Positions 36,001-50,527 of a stretch of 64,000 nucleotides of DNA are shown here, in pieces. Below the pieces are notes generated by a model. It was given only the letters and a program-made list of their open reading frames with translations, had not been told where the DNA came from and made no database searches. Origin of the DNA: Bursaphelenchus xylophilus (lineage: Eukaryota; Nematoda; Chromadorea; Rhabditida; Aphelenchoididae); contig CAJFCV020000005.1 of NCBI GenBank assembly GCA_904066235.2, forward strand, positions 6,381,501 to 6,445,500, given 5' to 3'. Position 1 is the first letter of the stretch. The number at the start of each line of letters is the position of its first letter. The position numbers were made by a program, and so were the translations under genes.

Positions 36001-39000
36001 ATTAAAAGTATTAGGTTGAAAAGTTATGGAAGTTGTGGAACTTTCTAGAAAGTTCTATCATGTGACTATGTAAGGGTGATGTGATAACATGTAGACTGTT
36101 ATGTGTTTTTATGCTCGCCTATTGAATCCTTGTCGGAACGTTGGCAACACGTAGTGGATACCGACGGTTGATACTATGTTTGGTTTCCCGTTATGATTGT
36201 TAAAATAAATTTGTTTGAAAAAAACGGGGAAGACTTGTTTACCAACCTAATAATTTAGTAGTACTGACCTTCAACTATTAGGGTGATGGTCTTCGCAAGA
36301 TCGCCGCAGTAGCATGTGTAGACTCCTTGATCTTCTAGTGCCACCTCATTTATGATGACACGCGAAAATCCGTCTTCCATTGTGATCTTCAGGTTCGGAG
36401 AAGGTCGGAGTAAAGAACTGCCATTCAACCATTGCACCTTGTGTTTGTCGAAGGGGTATTCGGGCAAACGAGACGACAATACGACAGCTTGACCCTCCAT
36501 AACAAACATAGTCTCAGGTGCGTTTTCCAGAAGTTCGAGGCGTGGATTTCCTGCTTCCACTATCAGATATGCAACGGGGTATATCTCGTTGTCCAGCGAT
36601 ATACTGTACAATTCACTATCCGACGGGTTGACGTCGTTTATTACAAGCGCCTCCATGAGCGTCTCCTTAACTCTCTGATACTTCTTGTTGTTTGGTCGAA
36701 TATGTTTCTTTCCTGCAAACCACTCGACCTTGGTTGAGGAGGAAACTGAATTGTTTAGCTCGCAAGTGATTGAAGCCGTGGATCCCTTCTTAACTACATA
36801 CGTTGGGACGTCAAAGCTGTGCTGACTGAACACAGTGTAGTCTGACATAACAAGAGATCTTTGCGATGATCGATGGGACGAACCTTTTGAGGTTATGTCT
36901 GATACTGTGACATTTAATAAAGCGGAATTGTAGATTCCTTCGTCATTTTTGTTTGACGTAAGATCCTTCTGAGTTTTGTAATAAGGCGTCTGGTCCAAAT
37001 TTACATGAACTGCATCGTAGAAACTTCGGGCGTTTATTGATACCGACATTTCAGCATTGCCGTCCCCAGAACGTTCCATGCTATTTGGTAGATTGTTTGG
37101 GCCCTCATCGCCTTCAATATAAACCTCAGTAGAGAAAAATGAATTGCTGAAGATGGTGGCTGAATTCATCCAGGCGTCAGGTTCCTGGTCAACTTCGACG
37201 TGGTAGTTGTTATCAGAAATTGTAACGCCGTATCTCTTGCTTACGGCCGGGTAAACAAAAGCGCTAACTCGGTAATTTCTTCTTCGTTTTTTCAGACGAA
37301 ATGTTTCCGAACAACTACTTTTGATGTTACTGACATGGAATTCGTCTGTATCATCGTCGCTGAGTATGGCGGTCTCCAGTGGAATATGTTTAACAGACTT
37401 ACAGAACAGAATCGGGACGTTGGTCAAGGTGTTTTCGTCATCAGACATGGCTGAATTTCTGCTTTCAGTCGTTGTCACATCAACCGGGTCGTCAAAAAGA
37501 AACTGATTTCCACTCCGGATCATGCTAGGATGCAGCAGAAATCCTTGAACGTCTTTTTGTTGGGTTCTTCGGCGGGCCGTTACCAAAGTCTCAGCACTGA
37601 TCTCTGATTTGGTAGGAATTGTCTCGGGGGATGTTACTTCGAACACAGGTATCAAGTTGTGGTTGCTTGCGGAGGTCTTTTCGGCTCCTTTATTAGAATT
37701 CAAGGTATCTGCCGACACTACTAACGTCACTCTCTCCGGATTATCATCATTATTCAACCGTTCAGGTGAATCGTATTTAAACGGTTCGGAAATTGAGTGG
37801 TAGGCCATTTGGACCTCTGGACTGGAATGCGGATTAGTAGAACCCCGATCTCTTCCTATTTCTTTGATCCTTTTGTGAACCTTTGCGTTCTCCTGAACCT
37901 TGACACAAGCCTTCGTAACATGCTTATCGCCAGTCCCTTGTAACGTCAATGTGTGATGGGTTACCTCATCCAGTCGTCGCGCATACGGCAAAGCCGTAGA
38001 ACGCGGTATGGTTGCCGCGATATCATCCATTAAATGATCAACTTTAGAGCAGACCCCAGTCAACACCTCAATAACGTTGTTTATGTTGTCAATGTCGGCG
38101 CTTTGTCGACACAGTTTGTGTATGACGTTTATTTCTTTGGCGATGTTCCGGAGTAGTAAATGGAGATCGTTGTTTTTGTCATCGTTTGATGTAGTCGGCG
38201 TTTTAGCAAACTCATTAAGCTTTGATACTTTTTCCTTCACCATATGAATCAGAGGTGTCATCCGAGCGACGTTATCGAATCTTACTTTGACATCTTCTTC
38301 GCGTTTTGAGACGGAGAGTCTGTCATATGTAGCGTCACTCTTCAGCATATTGATCTCTCGGAGTTCATCTTCCAATCTTTTGTCCTCGTCTATAATAAGA
38401 ACGTCTTCAAGGCGCTTCAGTCTTTTTTCCAAACTGTCGAATGTGGGTTTCAGGTTTTCCTTGTAGTAGACGGGGTAATCAACCCCATGAAGATTAAGTA
38501 TTGTTTCGGCAATACGTGATCTCAGTAATTCTTCACTGACTTCATTCTGTACTCGTGATAAAGATCCCGTAACCAGACTGTCAGAGACTTCGTAGATCGT
38601 CTTCTCTATCACATTTTTCCCCTTCTTCAAATTGATGTGATAAGCTTCCATTAAAGCTTCGAAACTATCATCAAAATGCATTTGATTAAGATGGCTAACA
38701 GCCTTTTCCATCATAACTGGAGAATAAAGCAGTCTAGGTGGAGGTTCATCAAATTTTCCGAAGCATTCACTGAAAGGGAATGGATAGAAATAAGCAAAGG
38801 TTTTCCCATTCTGAGGTTCTTTCTTCATTTCCCAGCCTTGAGAAACGTTTGAGACTTGTTCCATGTTCAAGGTTGGCTGAGAATACATGAGTTGAGGGGT
38901 TGATCTCTCATCTGATGGAAAAGATATCATCCGGCCATGCACAATATTTGACCTTCCATGACGTTTGGCAGCTTCCGAAACGAGTTCTGGTCGTGTGTTA

Positions 39001-42000
39001 ATATCAGTAGCAACCTTATTAAGATAATCATTAGAATACGCTGAAAATGTTGGGGAATGGAGTGAAAGCGATGTTCGTCGACATTCTCCGGCCATAAATA
39101 TCCGCTGAAGATTTTCTTCTTCATCTGTTCTTGACACAGCAAATGTGCCTCGAACCGAGGGATCTTCATAGGCAGACATAGCTATCCTCCCATAGTCATC
39201 AACTAAATTTTCAGTAGCTTCAGAGTATCCTATAATTAGACAACAATAACACTGATACCAGAAATATACGAAACGCCTTAAGGACGCGGAAAAATACAGA
39301 TAATTAATCAAAATATTAATTGTTGAGAACAATATACGTAAGGCATTAAACCGCCCCAAAAAAGATTTCCTGAGATTGGGAGGGATAAAAGAAAGAAAAA
39401 AGCCCCAGGGCAACATGGCCAAGATGATCTAAAGAGCCGCCGGCCAAACCTTCTCGAACAACTGCCACTGCAAAAAGGTTAGTTCCACGCGGCTAGTGGG
39501 GGAAGGGAACCCCACATGGTTTATTAACTGACCTGTCACTTTCAAAGAGCCGGCGCTGACTTCTGTACCAATTGGGTTTGTAGCAACACAAACGTAATTG
39601 CCTTCGTCGTTGCTGCTAACATTATGAATTCGCAGAATGGCTACTCCATCTTCGTACAGAATCTCACGATGGCTAAAAATAGAGACGCGTAGATAATGTT
39701 TCGAAGCTGATGTTACTCTTACTTGTCTGGGTCTATTGGGTTCCCGTTGAATAGCCATTTTACGGTAGGAACGGGAACACCCGTCACCACACATTTCAAT
39801 TGGTGTGTCTTGTTTTCTCGGCAAGATATATCACTTAAGGATTGCTGGAAACGAGGGGGAAGCGTCACCTCGCTGCCAGAAGATAATTGCTCTTCTGATG
39901 ACGCTTCTGTCACTTGAGTGTACGATGACCCCTTAAGAACAGTAATTCAAACGCTTTAGCTAGTGTCTTGTTAAAAAATACGAATGAACGTACCACTATC
40001 TCGAATTCATCTTCTAGATTTTCGGTTTCGACTTGAATCGCGGTTACTTCGCGTTTATCAATAGTTTCAACTGCGTCGTCTCCTTCTTTATCAACGTGTT
40101 CTTCGACGATAATGCTGGGTATAGGACTCATACTACTGGTTGGAGGCATATTAACCATTTCAAAGGACGTTGATGGATCCGTTGGCGTCTTTCCAGCGTC
40201 GCTGATTTTTAGATTTACAACAGCGGTCGTTTCCACGGATCGACCGATTGTGAATCCCGATTGCAGTAACGGAATGTCCGCTATAATACATTCGATTATC
40301 TGTTGTAAGGTTCCGTCTTTTATGTCGATGTTCAATGATGAGTGGGCAATATTCTCAGGCCACTCATGATATCCTGTGATATAAATTATTATTGCTATAA
40401 ACGGAAGCCTTGCCTTTATTGTCCTCATGTGTCACTCTTCCAATGAATTCGGCGCAACCGTAGCCGTTTTCAACACGGCATGAGTATTCTCCCAGGTCCT
40501 CAGAGGTCAAGTCGCGGACCACAAGTTGAACATGACCTTCAGTAGATATCAGCTCAGTTCTCCTACAATTTAATTTTAATAAAGTTCGTAGCCTTGTAAA
40601 CTTGCTCATCCGGATAGATTTCAACGCCATTTTTTAACCAGATTACGGACCAGCATGGGGCTCCGGTTAAAGTCTGATGAATAGTCAGGGTGCCACCTTC
40701 TTTAACTGAAATATATTCCCTAGACATTTGGAATCGGGGTGCCAGTGCATCAACCGAGGTTACGTGGAAATATCCGTCATCCAATTTGTTAGATCTACTG
40801 TTCAATGCAAGACGGAGAGAAGTCTCACGGACTGCTTGAAGGATAATGTTGGCAACCAGACTCTCAGCCAGTGATTCTGCCACTTTCACCAGCAGGTTAA
40901 ACTTTTCTAAGAACAAAATTAAAAACATCTTAATTTAGAATACGAACCTTCTTCTTTGCTGATTTGGGTTGTTCCGTTGTAGGGCTCATGGTGATATTCT
41001 CCGAGCTCCTGCAAATTCATATCGGCCATAAGGAAATCATCGTCTGAATTCTCCTCAGAAATTTGTTCTCCTGCTAAAAAAAGTGTTCTTATATTGTAAT
41101 TTTTAAAAATCTTACCTATCACAGTTTCTGAAGCAATTTGCTGGCCATTTAATTCGTAAACTACTTTTAATGTAACTGGTTCTCGTTTCGTTTTCAGGAC
41201 AACCAAGGTCGAGGAATCCGATGAGTACTCAATCTGGTACTCCTCCGAATTTGTCACTTCTGACCCGTTTGCAAACCATTTAAAGATACCCGTCGCTGAA
41301 TTCACCGTGACCTGAATTCTGAGTCCCTCCTTTGTACCCGTACTAATTTCAGGCAGACTTTCCACAAATTTCAGTTCATCTTCAACGTTTAAGATGAATT
41401 TTGTTGATGATGCGCATTTTCCCAAATCATTCAACGCAACAACTTCGTATCTTCCTTCTTGGGGATCGTTGAGTGTAATTTTTGACTTGTTTTCGCGTTC
41501 ATCAATTCGGATTTTGTTCGGGATTTTCTTAATCTCAACGTTGTTAAATTTCCATTGAAAACTGGCAGGAGGAGCGGCATCAACTTCTGTTTCTAACACA
41601 ATAGTTTGCCCGGCTGGAGCGCGGTGAATGGGTTGTAATGGTTTAATCACGGAAGGAGGCCTGTCAAAATCTGACGCAATCTCTTCAGTCTTTTTCTCAA
41701 TATTAACTGGATATTCAACTTTCTCGGAACTACTGGGTTTCTGAACAAGCGGCAAGTCTACCTGTATGTCGTTCGCGAAGACCCGTAGTTCTAATGCCGT
41801 CATTCCATGCTCATTCATGGCTACCGCCCTGTACAGACCACTCTGGGGTTTTTTGTGTATCAGAGTTGAGACATTTGGCTCATCATCAATAAGTACTACA
41901 GCGTCATCAGGCTTCAGTTCAAAGTTTTTGAAATACCACCTGACCTGGGCATACGGGAAAGCTTCCAATCTTACTGTAGCTTTGAAGGGTTCATCATCTT

Positions 42001-44189
42001 CCAAGGAAATCAGCTGGCTAGCCGGCATTTCAATAAATATAGGCTTCTGGGGATGTGGAACGCTTGGAGGGATGACGACGTCCTGGGACTTCTTTATCGT
42101 CTCCGATTCTTTTATTACGCCCGCTTGAATGTCATCTTCATTTGCAGAATAAATCACAAAAGTGTCATCTGAATCCTCATCCGAATGATTGATTAAAGAT
42201 TCTCTCTGGACGTCAGTTCTAACCAAGGTTGTGATGTTCTCGACCACTCTTGGTTTCTCGTACTGTTTAAGTATTTTGGCTTCCTCTGAATCTTCATTGT
42301 AAACTATAATCTGTTGCATTGCAGAGCCCGTAAAATTGGTCGCAATAACATCATAACTGCCACAAGGAAGAGGTGGCTCAATTGAAAGCAAAGATTCGTT
42401 TTCTGTGTTTACAATGCTGACACCATCTCTGTTAGACAATAACTTTCCATTGAAATTCCACTGGAACTCGGCTGCTGGTTGGGCCATAACCTGAGCCTTG
42501 ATTACCAATCTATCACCTGTTTTATGGAAAATTTGAGACGGCAGTTCTTGTACAAATTTGGGGGCGTAGACGGTGGCCGCTGTTGCTGCTCCGAATCGCT
42601 CGGGCGTCATTGATTGTCTAACTAGTCTTGCCTCGGGACTTTCATCGATGGGTTCATTCCTGGGCAAACTATTGCTGCGAGAAACGTAAGTGACACTGTG
42701 TACAGTGGTCTTGGTGATAGAAGCTGCTCTGCGAGGAGATTGAGCGGCCGGTAAGGGGGCTTTCCCGCCCAACGATCTCAGAAGATGTGGATGAGGGACG
42801 GCGGAGGCATCTAGATTTGAATAAAGGAAACTGAAAGAACTCACCTTGCGAAACTTCAACATAACCACTGCTCTTGGCTATACCGGCTTCATTCTGTGCC
42901 ACCACCGAGTATTCTCCAGAAGCTGGAATCTTGAACAATGCAACGCAACGATTCGGCTTCGGAGAGAAAAAGTCGACATTTGAATCGTCATGTTGAACAA
43001 GTTTTCCATTAACATACCACATGAATCTTAAACGAAATTTTAAATATTGTTTATGACGAACATACTTTGTCCAAGTGTTACTGTCGACTTCAACATCAAT
43101 TATAGCTTCATTTCCCGGTTTCAAGGTCAGATTCGGGATCTGGTTCGTAAACTTTGGCGGTCTTCTTGAAGTCTGTTGCTTCTCTACCTGAATATTCTGC
43201 TGCTCTGTGAATAATCTGGCCGCTTCTTCAGAAGACGCACTATCTAATAATGATTCTCGGTGCTCTGCGGGGTCTGAATAATGTTATAATCCTAATAAGA
43301 AAGATGGTTACCATGAACTGTTACAAATCCATAGGTTTTCGATACACCGGCAGGATTCCGTGCTGAACAACTGTACACTCCATGGTCGGGGCCATCCACT
43401 GTGAGTGTTGTTGCATTCACGGCATGTCTGACAGTGAACCTTCGCCGATCTAATGAGACTGGTCGATCGTTGCAAAACCAGTCGAATATGGCCGGAGGAT
43501 CACTGCTGACTTCCACCACAAGAGTCAATCGATCCGTAGCCAAGACACTGTAGGCTTTTATAACTTGTAAAAATTTTGGCGGTGATGATGTCACAAATGA
43601 CTTTATTTCTGAACTCCAATGCTCTTCTGTGAAGAAATTGTCTTGAACTCCTTCCTTGTGTAACAAATGTGTCTCCGAAATAGTGCTGGCGCTGTCATCC
43701 CGGCGTAATGTCCTCTCTTGATCTGAATTCGAATGTTATTTTTGGGCTGCGTCCATTCCAATAAACGACCTAATTCTTTGCTCGACCTCGTGTCTTGTTC
43801 AATGGCAAAGCCAAAATGTCAACTTTTAGTATTTTGGATAAAAAACATCTGATCTTAATCGCTAGAGTGGGCGTCTAAATGACGCCGACTAATAAAAAAA
43901 AAGCATAAAAAATTAGATTTTGGAGAAAAAATTATTGCCAAAGTAAAAAGCTGTAGACTGCAAAAAAACCGGTCTTACTTGTTTCGTAGGCAGACACAGG
44001 CGAATGCAACATAAAATACGGAGAGCGACGGCTAGATCCTATAGGGCTGGCACTAAACGGCCGCCGAATACGGTCATCTGATTCGTCGACAGAATCCTCA
44101 GGCAATCGAACTTCAACGATCCGACTCAAACTCGAATCTTCCGTCAACGATTGACTCTGATCATCTGGGTCTTTGGAGGGATCAGCCAT
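1..44189 (-). CDS. ttn-1: Titin-like giant muscle protein (TTN-1 type), 3' end off the window
   Basis: Sarcomeric scaffold and spring by family resemblance. Translation starts at 44189 (MADPSKDPDD) and the gene leaves the window at position 1. Exons read from GT/AG sites (minus strand): 44189-43979, 43722-43312, 43273-43066, 43026-42844, 42810-41116, 41073-40948, 40906-40602, 40552-40414, 40373 to about 39992, about 39930-39728, about 39684-39533, 39229-36269, 35488 to about 35150, 35023-34760, and 32002 to 1 or beyond. About 2,500 residues precede the last exon and about 10,600 lie in it. Twelve Ig-like domains are visible, followed by PEVK-like and charged repeat arrays. No Fn3 or kinase domain is in the window; in titin-family proteins these would come later. 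Single-base insertions near 23632 and 8457 break the frame. I infer TTN-1 orthology from architecture (N-terminal Igs followed by very long low-complexity springs), not from an alignment. Exon ends marked 'about' are uncertain. Confidence 0.85.
515..895 (-). repeat. Runs of pure 18-bp (TEADKK) units
   Basis: From about 520 to 680 and again from about 782 to 890, the 18-bp unit CTTATCGGCTTCAGTCTT (plus strand) is repeated head to tail about nine and six times with no intervening KAEEEAKKK unit. On the sense strand this reads TEADKK repeated. Elsewhere the six-residue unit occurs singly. Confidence 0.9.
8457..8458 (-). other. Single-base insertion breaking the titin frame (TTCCAG for TTCAG)
   Basis: Every other unit reads CGGCTTCAGTCTTCTTGTC on the plus strand; here it is CGGCTTCCAGTCTTCTTGTC. 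The extra C shifts the sense frame, and a stop follows within about 10 bases (8447). Normal repeat sequence resumes at once in the shifted frame. A sequencing or assembly error, or an allelic frameshift, fits better than a natural end of the protein. Confidence 0.85.
10550..10972 (-). other. ttn-1: Unique 140-residue island interrupting the charged arrays
   Basis: Between the two arrays the minus frame changes to non-repetitive, hydrophobic-containing sequence: KVEEPYDVIMDLLLQQIPED, then SVYNTFFGLLASMKAYDYVN, then LEQVPEQDLVEVYLYCEFEE, then TTEELIMLKKAAEDFHVPE, ending KMKKPGPSTRAKAEEEAKKK. It looks folded. Two halves resemble each other (QQIPEDESVDVSVYNTFFGL and EQVPEQDLVEVYLYCEFEEI) and also the FEVQVVVYGIVEEVGLQI core of the module in the PEVK-like array. 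Confidence 0.8.
10973..21035 (-). repeat. ttn-1: Charged array II: KAEEEAKKKAEADKK / TEADKK units
   Basis: About 3,350 residues are built from a 15-residue unit (KAEEEAKKKAEADKK) and an optional 6-residue insert (TEADKK), giving 45- and 63-bp periods. The sequence is almost all A, E, K and D with few aromatics or prolines, so a long single helix or extended charged spring is likely. The 5' border joins the PEVK-like array at about 21036 (AGQPK, then RTDADKK). A variant unit, KKVAETDKIKAEEEAKKK, occurs seven times between 18590 and 20700. Very long antisense frames come from the same periodicity. Confidence 0.9.
23632..23634 (-). other. Single-base insertion breaking the titin frame (GCCCTG for GCCTG)
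   Basis: The conserved GACCTGCCTGCTCAGG of the PEVK-like unit reads GACCTGCCCTGCTCAGG here. The sense frame is lost and a stop is reached at 23565, while the expected peptide continues immediately in the next phase. Taken literally, the protein would end about 2,800 residues into the giant exon. Confidence 0.85.
24840..28934 (-). repeat. Recent 2,097-bp tandem duplication inside the PEVK-like array
   Basis: Landmarks repeat with a constant offset of 2,097 bp: 25814 and 27911, 25833 and 27930, 26288 and 28385, 26340 and 28437. The copies are nearly identical across spacers, short units and modules; one visible difference is CGATACCTCG at about 25326 against CGATATCTCG at about 27423. The outer boundaries given are approximate. 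2,097 is 3 x 699, so the reading frame is kept. Confidence 0.8.
31561..32002 (-). other. ttn-1: Non-repetitive start of the giant titin exon
   Basis: About 145 residues lead into the PEVK-like array. They start RSDEGIIS after the intron, then NLAQLTVTLSLQHKEQKEG, then acidic sequence with FVRNEVAYNEDDTFEIL. Toward the 3' side are degenerate versions of the array unit (HPVETDEEFKQRKKHEVSK, VAEQHKEPEIPETD), showing how the repeat unit emerges from unique sequence. Confidence 0.75.
32317..33314. mobile_element. Foldback (long inverted repeat) element with internal 119-bp tandem repeat
   Basis: The arms 32317 to about 32480 and about 33157-33314 are reverse complements: the left arm starts GACATTTCCGGAATTTGGAC and the right arm ends with its complement. 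Both arms share the ACACTTCCGGAA motifs and the GATTGATAACAATAAATCCA block. No transposase is encoded. A non-autonomous foldback or MITE-like element is the simplest reading. It sits in a titin intron. Confidence 0.75.
32478..32745. repeat. 119-bp direct tandem repeat, about 2.3 copies
   Basis: The motif GTGTTAAAAAGTAACTTTTT recurs at 32484 and 32603, and as a diverged third copy at about 32722, giving a period of 119 bp. The first two copies are almost identical. The repeat lies between the arms of the surrounding foldback element. Confidence 0.85.
33480..34623. mobile_element. 1.14-kb foldback element with arms of about 520 bp
   Basis: The left end ACAAGGGAAGTACCCGAAGT and the right end ACTTCGGGTACTTCCCTTGT are exact complements. 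The arms run 33480 to about 34008 and about 34104-34623, with only scattered differences and a loop of about 95 bp. Mirror-image ORFs on the two strands follow from the palindrome and are not genes. The flanks on both sides carry similar direct sequence (GACATGTTATACGATG then CAAATTG), so it may have inserted into, or duplicated, a pre-existing repeat. Confidence 0.85.
34760..35023 (-). other. ttn-1: Titin Ig12 exon, easily missed because it lacks a methionine
   Basis: Between a TTTTAG acceptor and a strong GTAAGT donor (34759-34754), the minus strand encodes a complete Ig domain: TVVPIGTNVTIRCETLHSQ, then EIAWQHEKQNITP, then ITEEGEYGVLVDD, ending FES. It parallels Ig11, which starts similarly with VPIGSTATIAC, so the two look like tandem duplicates. 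The donor leaves phase 1 and joins the giant exon at 32002 to give RSDEGIIS. The exon carries no in-frame start codon, so ORF searches that need one skip it. Confidence 0.75.
35150..35488 (-). other. ttn-1: Titin Ig11 exon
   Basis: The exon begins after a TTTTAG acceptor and joins in phase (g+ag) to the preceding exon. It encodes an Ig domain with STATIACELE (B strand), LLQWQKDNRTIP (C strand) and DSGVYSVLINS (F strand, no cysteine). The 3' boundary is not settled. The frame runs to a stop at 35112, and phase-1 donors near 35170-35145 (GTCTTT or GTCAAA) would join the next exon, but neither is a strong donor. Confidence 0.7.
36269..39229 (-). other. ttn-1: Large titin exon: non-Ig linker plus Ig9 and Ig10
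   Basis: One 2,961-bp exon continues the titin frame from GYSEATEN. Its first roughly 750 residues match no domain I recognise. They contain a helical, charged stretch around 38650-37900 (for example LEKRLKRLEDVLIIDEDKRL) that could form a coiled coil or spectrin-like helices, then an acidic Ser/Thr-rich region. Two Ig domains close the exon: Ig9 at about 36820-36560 (STASITCELN, KVEWFAGKKH) and Ig10 at about 36555-36270 (DQGVYTCYCGDLAK). The donor at 36268 (GTCAGT) joins in phase to the exon starting at 35488. The titin frame is fixed by Ig domains on both sides. Confidence 0.8.
39533..43722 (-). other. ttn-1: N-terminal immunoglobulin-domain block (Ig1-Ig8)
   Basis: Eight I-set-like Ig domains are encoded here. 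Approximate spans: Ig1 43630-43312 (DHGVYSCSARNPAG), Ig2 43150-42850 (SGEYSVVAQNEAG), Ig3 42560-42310 (AEFQWNFNGK), Ig4 42050-41760 (QVRWYFKNFEL), Ig5 41660-41380 (ASFQWKFNNVEI), Ig6 41370-41115 (GIFKWFANGSEV), Ig7 40735-40430 (LGEYSCRVENGYG) and Ig8 39870-39535 (EGNYVCVATNPIG). Each shows the strand-C tryptophan and most keep the G-x-Y-x-C/V pattern of strand F. Several (Ig2 to Ig6) lack the F-strand cysteine, as is common in muscle I-set domains. Linkers of acidic, disordered sequence separate Ig2 from Ig3 and Ig3 from Ig4. The Ig2 and Ig8 reading frames need short introns removed (43065-43027 is 39 nt). Intron 40413-40374 appears to use a GC donor. Confidence 0.85.
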
Positions 44190-45087
44190 TCTGGCCTACC
44201 CTCGCGCAATAAGCACTTATATTTCCTGAAATGAGAGAATCAATTAACAAAAAAGGGAATTCGAATCAAAAAAAACGTTTTATGTTTTCCCCCACGATGC
44301 CAAAGGACACGGCTTTAAGGCCGGGATTGAGTAAGAGGAGCGATCCGCTTTTCCAGGCGCGATCGGTGTTTCCTCTTCGTAGGCACAAACCGGCGGCCCT
44401 CAGGAGTTTTCGTGGCCACTGTGGGTGATCGGGGAGGAAGGCAGAGAGTGCCGATGTCACTCATGCATCTCTCGCCTACTTTCAAACATTCGTCTGCTGA
44501 TATTTCTTCATCACTTTTACTGGTTGTTTTATCAGTATTTTTAGAAACATTAATTTAGACGTGTAAAGGGCCGTGTCCAATTCCAAACCGGCTTTAAACT
44601 TTTTAAACCCGGGTTGGATTTAGCGCCTGAACTTGTATTATAAGAATTTTATGGCCAGCTGATTTTTTCTTATCGTGTTTTGTTGTTCCTCCGGCCTCTA
44701 GGAATCTGCTTTCCAATTACAAATTTAATTCTTTTACAGGAATAAGAAGTATTAACCACTAAACCAATGTGTATTTTGTGAAACAAACATGGATCAATTA
44801 ATCGAATCCGACACAATTTTGAAACGGCGAACAGGCGTTTTTGATCGATTATCTCCACGTTCCTGATTTTTGGCTATTCTATGATAAATAATGTGGTTCC
44901 ATTACAACCGGGTGATTATAATGAGTGGCTTTAGTTAATCTAAATTAATATTATGAATGGTCTTATCGCTTTCGGATCGGCAGAGATTGATGGCGATCAA
45001 GGCGGGAGTCCGGTTGCGATGGTTCTGGGCGCCTTAATCACCCTAAAAGGCACAGGTTTTGACGGAACATTCATTCGGTTTGAGAAA
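44190..45087. promoter_or_regulatory. Shared upstream region of two divergent genes, nothing specific seen
   Basis: This 900-bp stretch separates the titin start (minus) from the small TSP1 gene (plus), so it should contain both promoters. I see A/T-rich runs and a short CCCGGG-centred patch near 44608, but no convincing TATA box, known motif or RNA gene. The small ORFs around 44231-44460 have no support. Confidence 0.35.
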
Positions 45088-45753
45088 ATGTATGCTCTTG
45101 TCTGTATTGTTTCCAGTCTTTGTAAGTGCTGAATAAACACGGCCTTTATTTGGATTTAGATTTAATTACGGCGCGCCCTCTTGACGTCCAGATTAATCAA
45201 AATGGAGATGGTAATTTTATGGTAGGCCCTGGAGATCGTGCCCAGTTTACTCTTCTCGAGGACTACCGCCCACTGACACAAGCCTTCAACCGAGTTGATC
45301 GTGAGTTCGTAACTCTCAAAAAGTTCAAATAAAAGTAGTTTAACTCAAGTAAAATATATCAATGTTTTACACTTTTGAAACAATTACAATTTCCAGGCGC
45401 CAAAATTCGTGCTTCAAAACAATTTCAACCAAAAGCACAAAAAATCGAAGTAATGGTCGAATTCCCAACTGAAACACAAGATTTGACGCCAGTAGAAGCA
45501 CCAGCTGCGGTTACGGAATCTCTTCCAGAAGTTGGAGTTTGGAAGGAATGGAGTCGTTGGACTCCCTGCTCGAAGGGACAGCGGATCAGAGTCAGACAAT
45601 GCACGGGAAAAACGTGCGAGGTAATTAACAAATCCTTTTTTTACAATAGTTCTTCAGGGTCTCAACAAGCAAAGTCAGACCTGTTTTTCCACCCAGCAAG
45701 CCACACCAGTCGCGAATGATCCTATGGTGATAGAGAAGGAAATCCAGGGATGA
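45088..45753 (+). CDS. Small secreted protein with one thrombospondin type-1 repeat
   Basis: The 164-residue protein is joined from exons 45088-45121, 45160-45300, 45397-45619 and 45657-45753; three introns of 38, 96 and 37 nt all use GT-AG. The N-terminus MYALVCIVSSLYLITARPLD reads as a signal peptide. The middle is acidic and proline-containing. Residues of about 105-148 form a TSP1-like repeat (WKEWSRWTPCSKGQRIRVRQ, CTGKTCEGLN, SQTC) with fewer cysteines than the usual six. TSP1 domains generally bind matrix or receptors, but the exact partner is unknown. It lies upstream of Shaw on the same strand; a second TSP1 gene lies downstream of Shaw. Confidence 0.7.
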
Positions 45754-46320
45754 ACTAATTAAGCGATTTTTATATAATTACAGTAAATAATATGTAAATT
45801 AAACCTGTAACCAAATCGTATCAATACCGTGTGAATGAAAAAAAGCGACTTCCTTGCTATTGTTTCCTATTCTCGGGGTCCAATATTTTTCCGAGATTCA
45901 GGGTCTTCTCATAGTGGGGTTACAATGCAGTTGGCTTGAAGGAAAAGCGGGCGAATGTTCAATTTTCGGCATGTAAATAGGATTCGTCTCCCTTCAATAA
46001 AAACGACGTTGTCTGAAGTTTAGCAGTGTCCGAGATTTTGTCTTCTGTCCTTAATAGAATAGAGACCTATTTCCCTGAGATTTTTTTTGCGACAAGCTGA
46101 AAGGTTGACGAAAAAGGAGGGGTCGCCGGCTTTATGCCTCAGCGCACTTGCGGCCATCTTCAAGCCGGAGTACCGAATTACCTGCCCAAATAGTCTTTGC
46201 CTTTTCCCTGGTTCTAACATAATTTCGATTACGCTCTGTTCTGGTCATCCTACTCCACCTTACATAAACATTGCTTTGGCGACTTGAATTACCAAAAAAT
46301 TGCTCTAGGATTCATCGCTG
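45754..46320. other. Intergenic region, no gene seen
   Basis: This holds the presumed 3' UTR of the small TSP1 gene and the promoter or 5' UTR of the Shaw gene. Both strands have only short ORFs with no domain or codon signal. Confidence 0.5.
45996..46001 (+). terminator. Candidate poly(A) signal for the small TSP1 gene
   Basis: AATAAA, 243 bases after the stop codon and the nearest canonical hexamer seen. Weak evidence. Confidence 0.35.
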
Positions 46321-50187
<3,867 letters not shown>

Positions 50188-50527
50188 ATAGATCATGACG
50201 GGGTTTATTGAACACATAAATGTAATTAGATCAAGGCTAATTGGAATATCTTTATTTACCATGACACTTGCAAAAAGAAGTGAAATCAAAATGCAATAAA
50301 AAGAAAAGTTTTTGGAATCAGAGTGGAAGTTAGGGGGGAAAGAAAAGGCGGAATGCCGAAACGTAGTCTCGTTCGAGAATGACCCACATTAAGAGGGCGA
50401 CAACTACCATCGCAATCAATGACGCTTTCTGGAATTCCTAAGTCGGAACCACCAGAGATAGAGGATCCTTCATAAAAAATCCAGAAGAGTGGCAGAAAGG
50501 TTTCGTTGATTTCGCCACCTGTCTGCC
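50188..50527. other. Intergenic: Shaw 3' UTR and next promoter
   Basis: AATAAA at 50295-50300, 108 bases after the Shaw stop, is a good poly(A) candidate. The remaining 230 bases before the next start codon show nothing else. Confidence 0.55.

Noticed and set aside
40552..40602. Apparent frameshift in Ig7
   Set aside because: A 39-nt intron to the TTGTAG acceptor breaks frame, but the next AG (ACTGAG ending at 40553) gives a 49-nt intron that restores the Ig domain, so no error is needed.
44231..44460. Small overlapping ORFs upstream of titin
   Set aside because: No domain, no splice pattern and opposite-strand overlap; likely chance frames in a promoter region.
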